A DNA stretch of 64,000 bases from positions 4,364,501 through 4,428,500 of the forward strand of contig NZ_AP014809.1 in NCBI RefSeq assembly GCF_002355515.1, written 5' to 3'. Every line of letters starts with the position of its first letter. The stretch's first letter is position 1. The DNA comes from Methylorubrum populi (lineage in GTDB: Bacteria > Pseudomonadota > Alphaproteobacteria > Rhizobiales > Beijerinckiaceae). This document shows, one piece after another, positions 63,065-64,000 of the stretch. The translations under genes were made by a program, and so were the position numbers. Under the pieces are notes generated by a model that was not told the origin of the DNA, ran no database searches, and saw nothing but the letters and a program-made list of their open reading frames with translations.

Positions 63065-64000
63065 TCAGCCGGCCGGGTAGGCACCCAGGTCGGGCATTTC
63101 CGACACCCGCAGCTCCGTGGGGAGGCCATCTCGCGTCCCGTGCCCGATGAGGCAGCCGCCTCGGGTCGGGCGCAGGAACCCCGAGACGGGCAACGTACCG
63201 CCGGGCCCGCGTGGGCCGCGCGCCACGGCGTCGTCCAGCGAGGCGAAATCGGTGGCGGTCAGCACGAGCCGTGGCTCGAACAGGTTCCAGGGCCGGCCGT
63301 TGCGCAGATTGCAGCGCTCGACCGCTTTGCGGATCAGAATCTCGTTGCGGCCCTGAGTGGCGAAGGCGACGTTGTTGCCCAGCACCGTGTCGGGGTGGTT
63401 CACGAAGACGAAAGCGTAGCCCGGATCGCCCATCGCCGGATCGACATTGCGTGCGTCGTTCAACGAGACGTTGTTCCACACCTGCAGCGGCTCGATGCCG
63501 CCGGCCGAGCCGTTGTCGTCGAAGCCGTTGGACTTGTTCGCCCAGGAAAGGTTTCGGATGACCGTGTGTCCGCCGTGGCGCGATTGCGCGCCGCGCCGGC
63601 GGCCCCCGAGTTTGAACCCGTTACCGTCCCCCTTCGGGGCCATTGCCCCGTCGGACCGATACCCGTTCTCGAACGACCAGTTCCCATCCACGAGATAACC
63701 CGTCACCCCGCGGGCATCGGCCGCTTGCAGCGTACTGAAGAAGTCGAAGCCGTCGTCGCTGTTGCGCCAGGCCCGGTTGCCCGCGATGAGCGTGCCGACG
63801 CTGTCGGCGAGCGAGACTTGAAAACCGTCGGCGTTGCTGCCCGTGGCGCCCTCGCCGCCGCCGTGGTTGCCGAACGCGTCGCAGTTCCGCACCACGTTGC
63901 CGTCGCCGGAGCCGTAGAGGCCGAGTCCGACACCGTGCTCGTCGTTGAGCCAACCGTTGTCGTGGAAGCGGCATCGCTCGGCCCTGAAGCCGGGATGGGA
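63065..64000 (-). CDS. right-handed beta-helix repeat protein (5' part outside window)
   Basis: At least 311 C-terminal residues, the frame running on to base 64000. It is full of short parallel beta-helix coils: LGLYGSGDGNVVRNCDAFGN, GTLIAGNRAWRNSDDGFDFF, YLVDGNWSFENGY, HTVIRNLSWANKSNGFDDNG and PLQVWNNVSLND, as in pectate-lyase-like and AlgG/mannuronan epimerase-like folds. The end (MPDLGAYPAG) is a usual closing for this family. It is probably secreted or periplasmic and acts on polysaccharide, for example as lyase or epimerase, next to the export genes. The substrate is unknown. Confidence 0.85.
   Translation of the reverse strand, partial: SHPGFRAERCRFHDNGWLNDEHGVGLGLYGSGDGNVVRNCDAFGNHGGGEGATGSNADGFQVSLADSVGTLIAGNRAWRNSDDGFDFFSTLQAADARGVTGYLVDGNWSFENGYRSDGAMAPKGDGNGFKLGGRRRGAQSRHGGHTVIRNLSWANKSNGFDDNGSAGGIEPLQVWNNVSLNDARNVDPAMGDPGYAFVFVNHPDTVLGNNVAFATQGRNEILIRKAVERCNLRNGRPWNLFEPRLVLTATDFASLDDAVARGPRGPGGTLPVSGFLRPTRGGCLIGHGTRDGLPTELRVSEMPDLGAYPAG

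Noticed and set aside
1..64000. CRISPR array, rRNA, intact insertion sequence or complete tRNA
   Set aside because: No regularly spaced repeats, rRNA-like stretches, complete transposase with inverted repeats, or cloverleaf was seen on reading the sequence.

Overview
The window is very GC-rich and densely coded, with GTG starts and ATGA/TGATG overlaps. Gene content (several CzcCBA/Cus-type systems, CopA, ZntA, DUF411, DUF305, an acidic exopolysaccharide cluster) and an intergenic GCATCATC...GATGATGC repeat suggest an alphaproteobacterium of the Methylobacterium/Methylorubrum type, probably an accessory island or plasmid. The genus is inferred, not proven.

Bases 1-42600 form a metal-resistance island. 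It holds two copies of each of two RND efflux cassettes plus a copper-type Cus system. Cassette A (651-5776, +) is a Cys/His-rich leader gene, a CzcB-like adaptor and a CzcA pump of the Zn/Co/Cd type. A second A copy (32244-29443, -) keeps leader and adaptor, but its pump is a deleted, frameshifted pseudogene. Cassette B (13768-7939, -) has a leader, an adaptor broken by an in-frame amber codon, a pump and a small periplasmic protein. The second B copy (32605-38446, +) is intact. The Cus operon (16500-22543) has leader, FixH-like protein, CusB, CusA and a DUF411 protein. All five leaders end in a proline-rich (L)xxPPR(Tx)A tail, and each is followed by a GC-rich hairpin before the next gene. 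A CzcD cation-diffusion facilitator, a ZntR/CadR-like MerR regulator divergent from a Zn/Cd/Pb P-type ATPase with lspA, an L,D-transpeptidase lipoprotein, CcdA, YnfA, a DUF305 protein and a YHS-type CopA complete the island. A DUF2235 hydrolase, an IS3-type transposase remnant, a response-regulator remnant and a NYN-domain protein lie between the cassettes.

Bases 42950-50363 (-) hold a compact operon unlike its surroundings. In transcription order it encodes a sigma-70-family factor, a 210-residue HTH-like protein, an ImmA/IrrE peptidase fused to a UvrD-type helicase and a PD-(D/E)XK nuclease (now frameshifted), a ubiquitin-like domain fused to an E2 fold, a JAB deubiquitinase-like domain fused to an E1 (ThiF) domain, and a DUF6527 protein. 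This looks like a mobile defence, stress or DNA-repair module built around a ubiquitin-like pathway. It is the most unusual system here together with the leader-hairpin arrangement.

Bases 50400-53660 are gene-poor and degenerate, with a few doubtful small ORFs and an AT-rich patch. From 53660 an exopolysaccharide locus begins: an asparagine-synthetase remnant, a YdcF protein and a Wzc-like chain-length protein with a degenerate Walker A (all left of 57600), divergent from a nucleotidyltransferase, DegT aminotransferase, sugar transferase, LegB-like dehydratase/epimerase and Wza-like export protein. A convergent right-handed beta-helix protein runs off the right edge.
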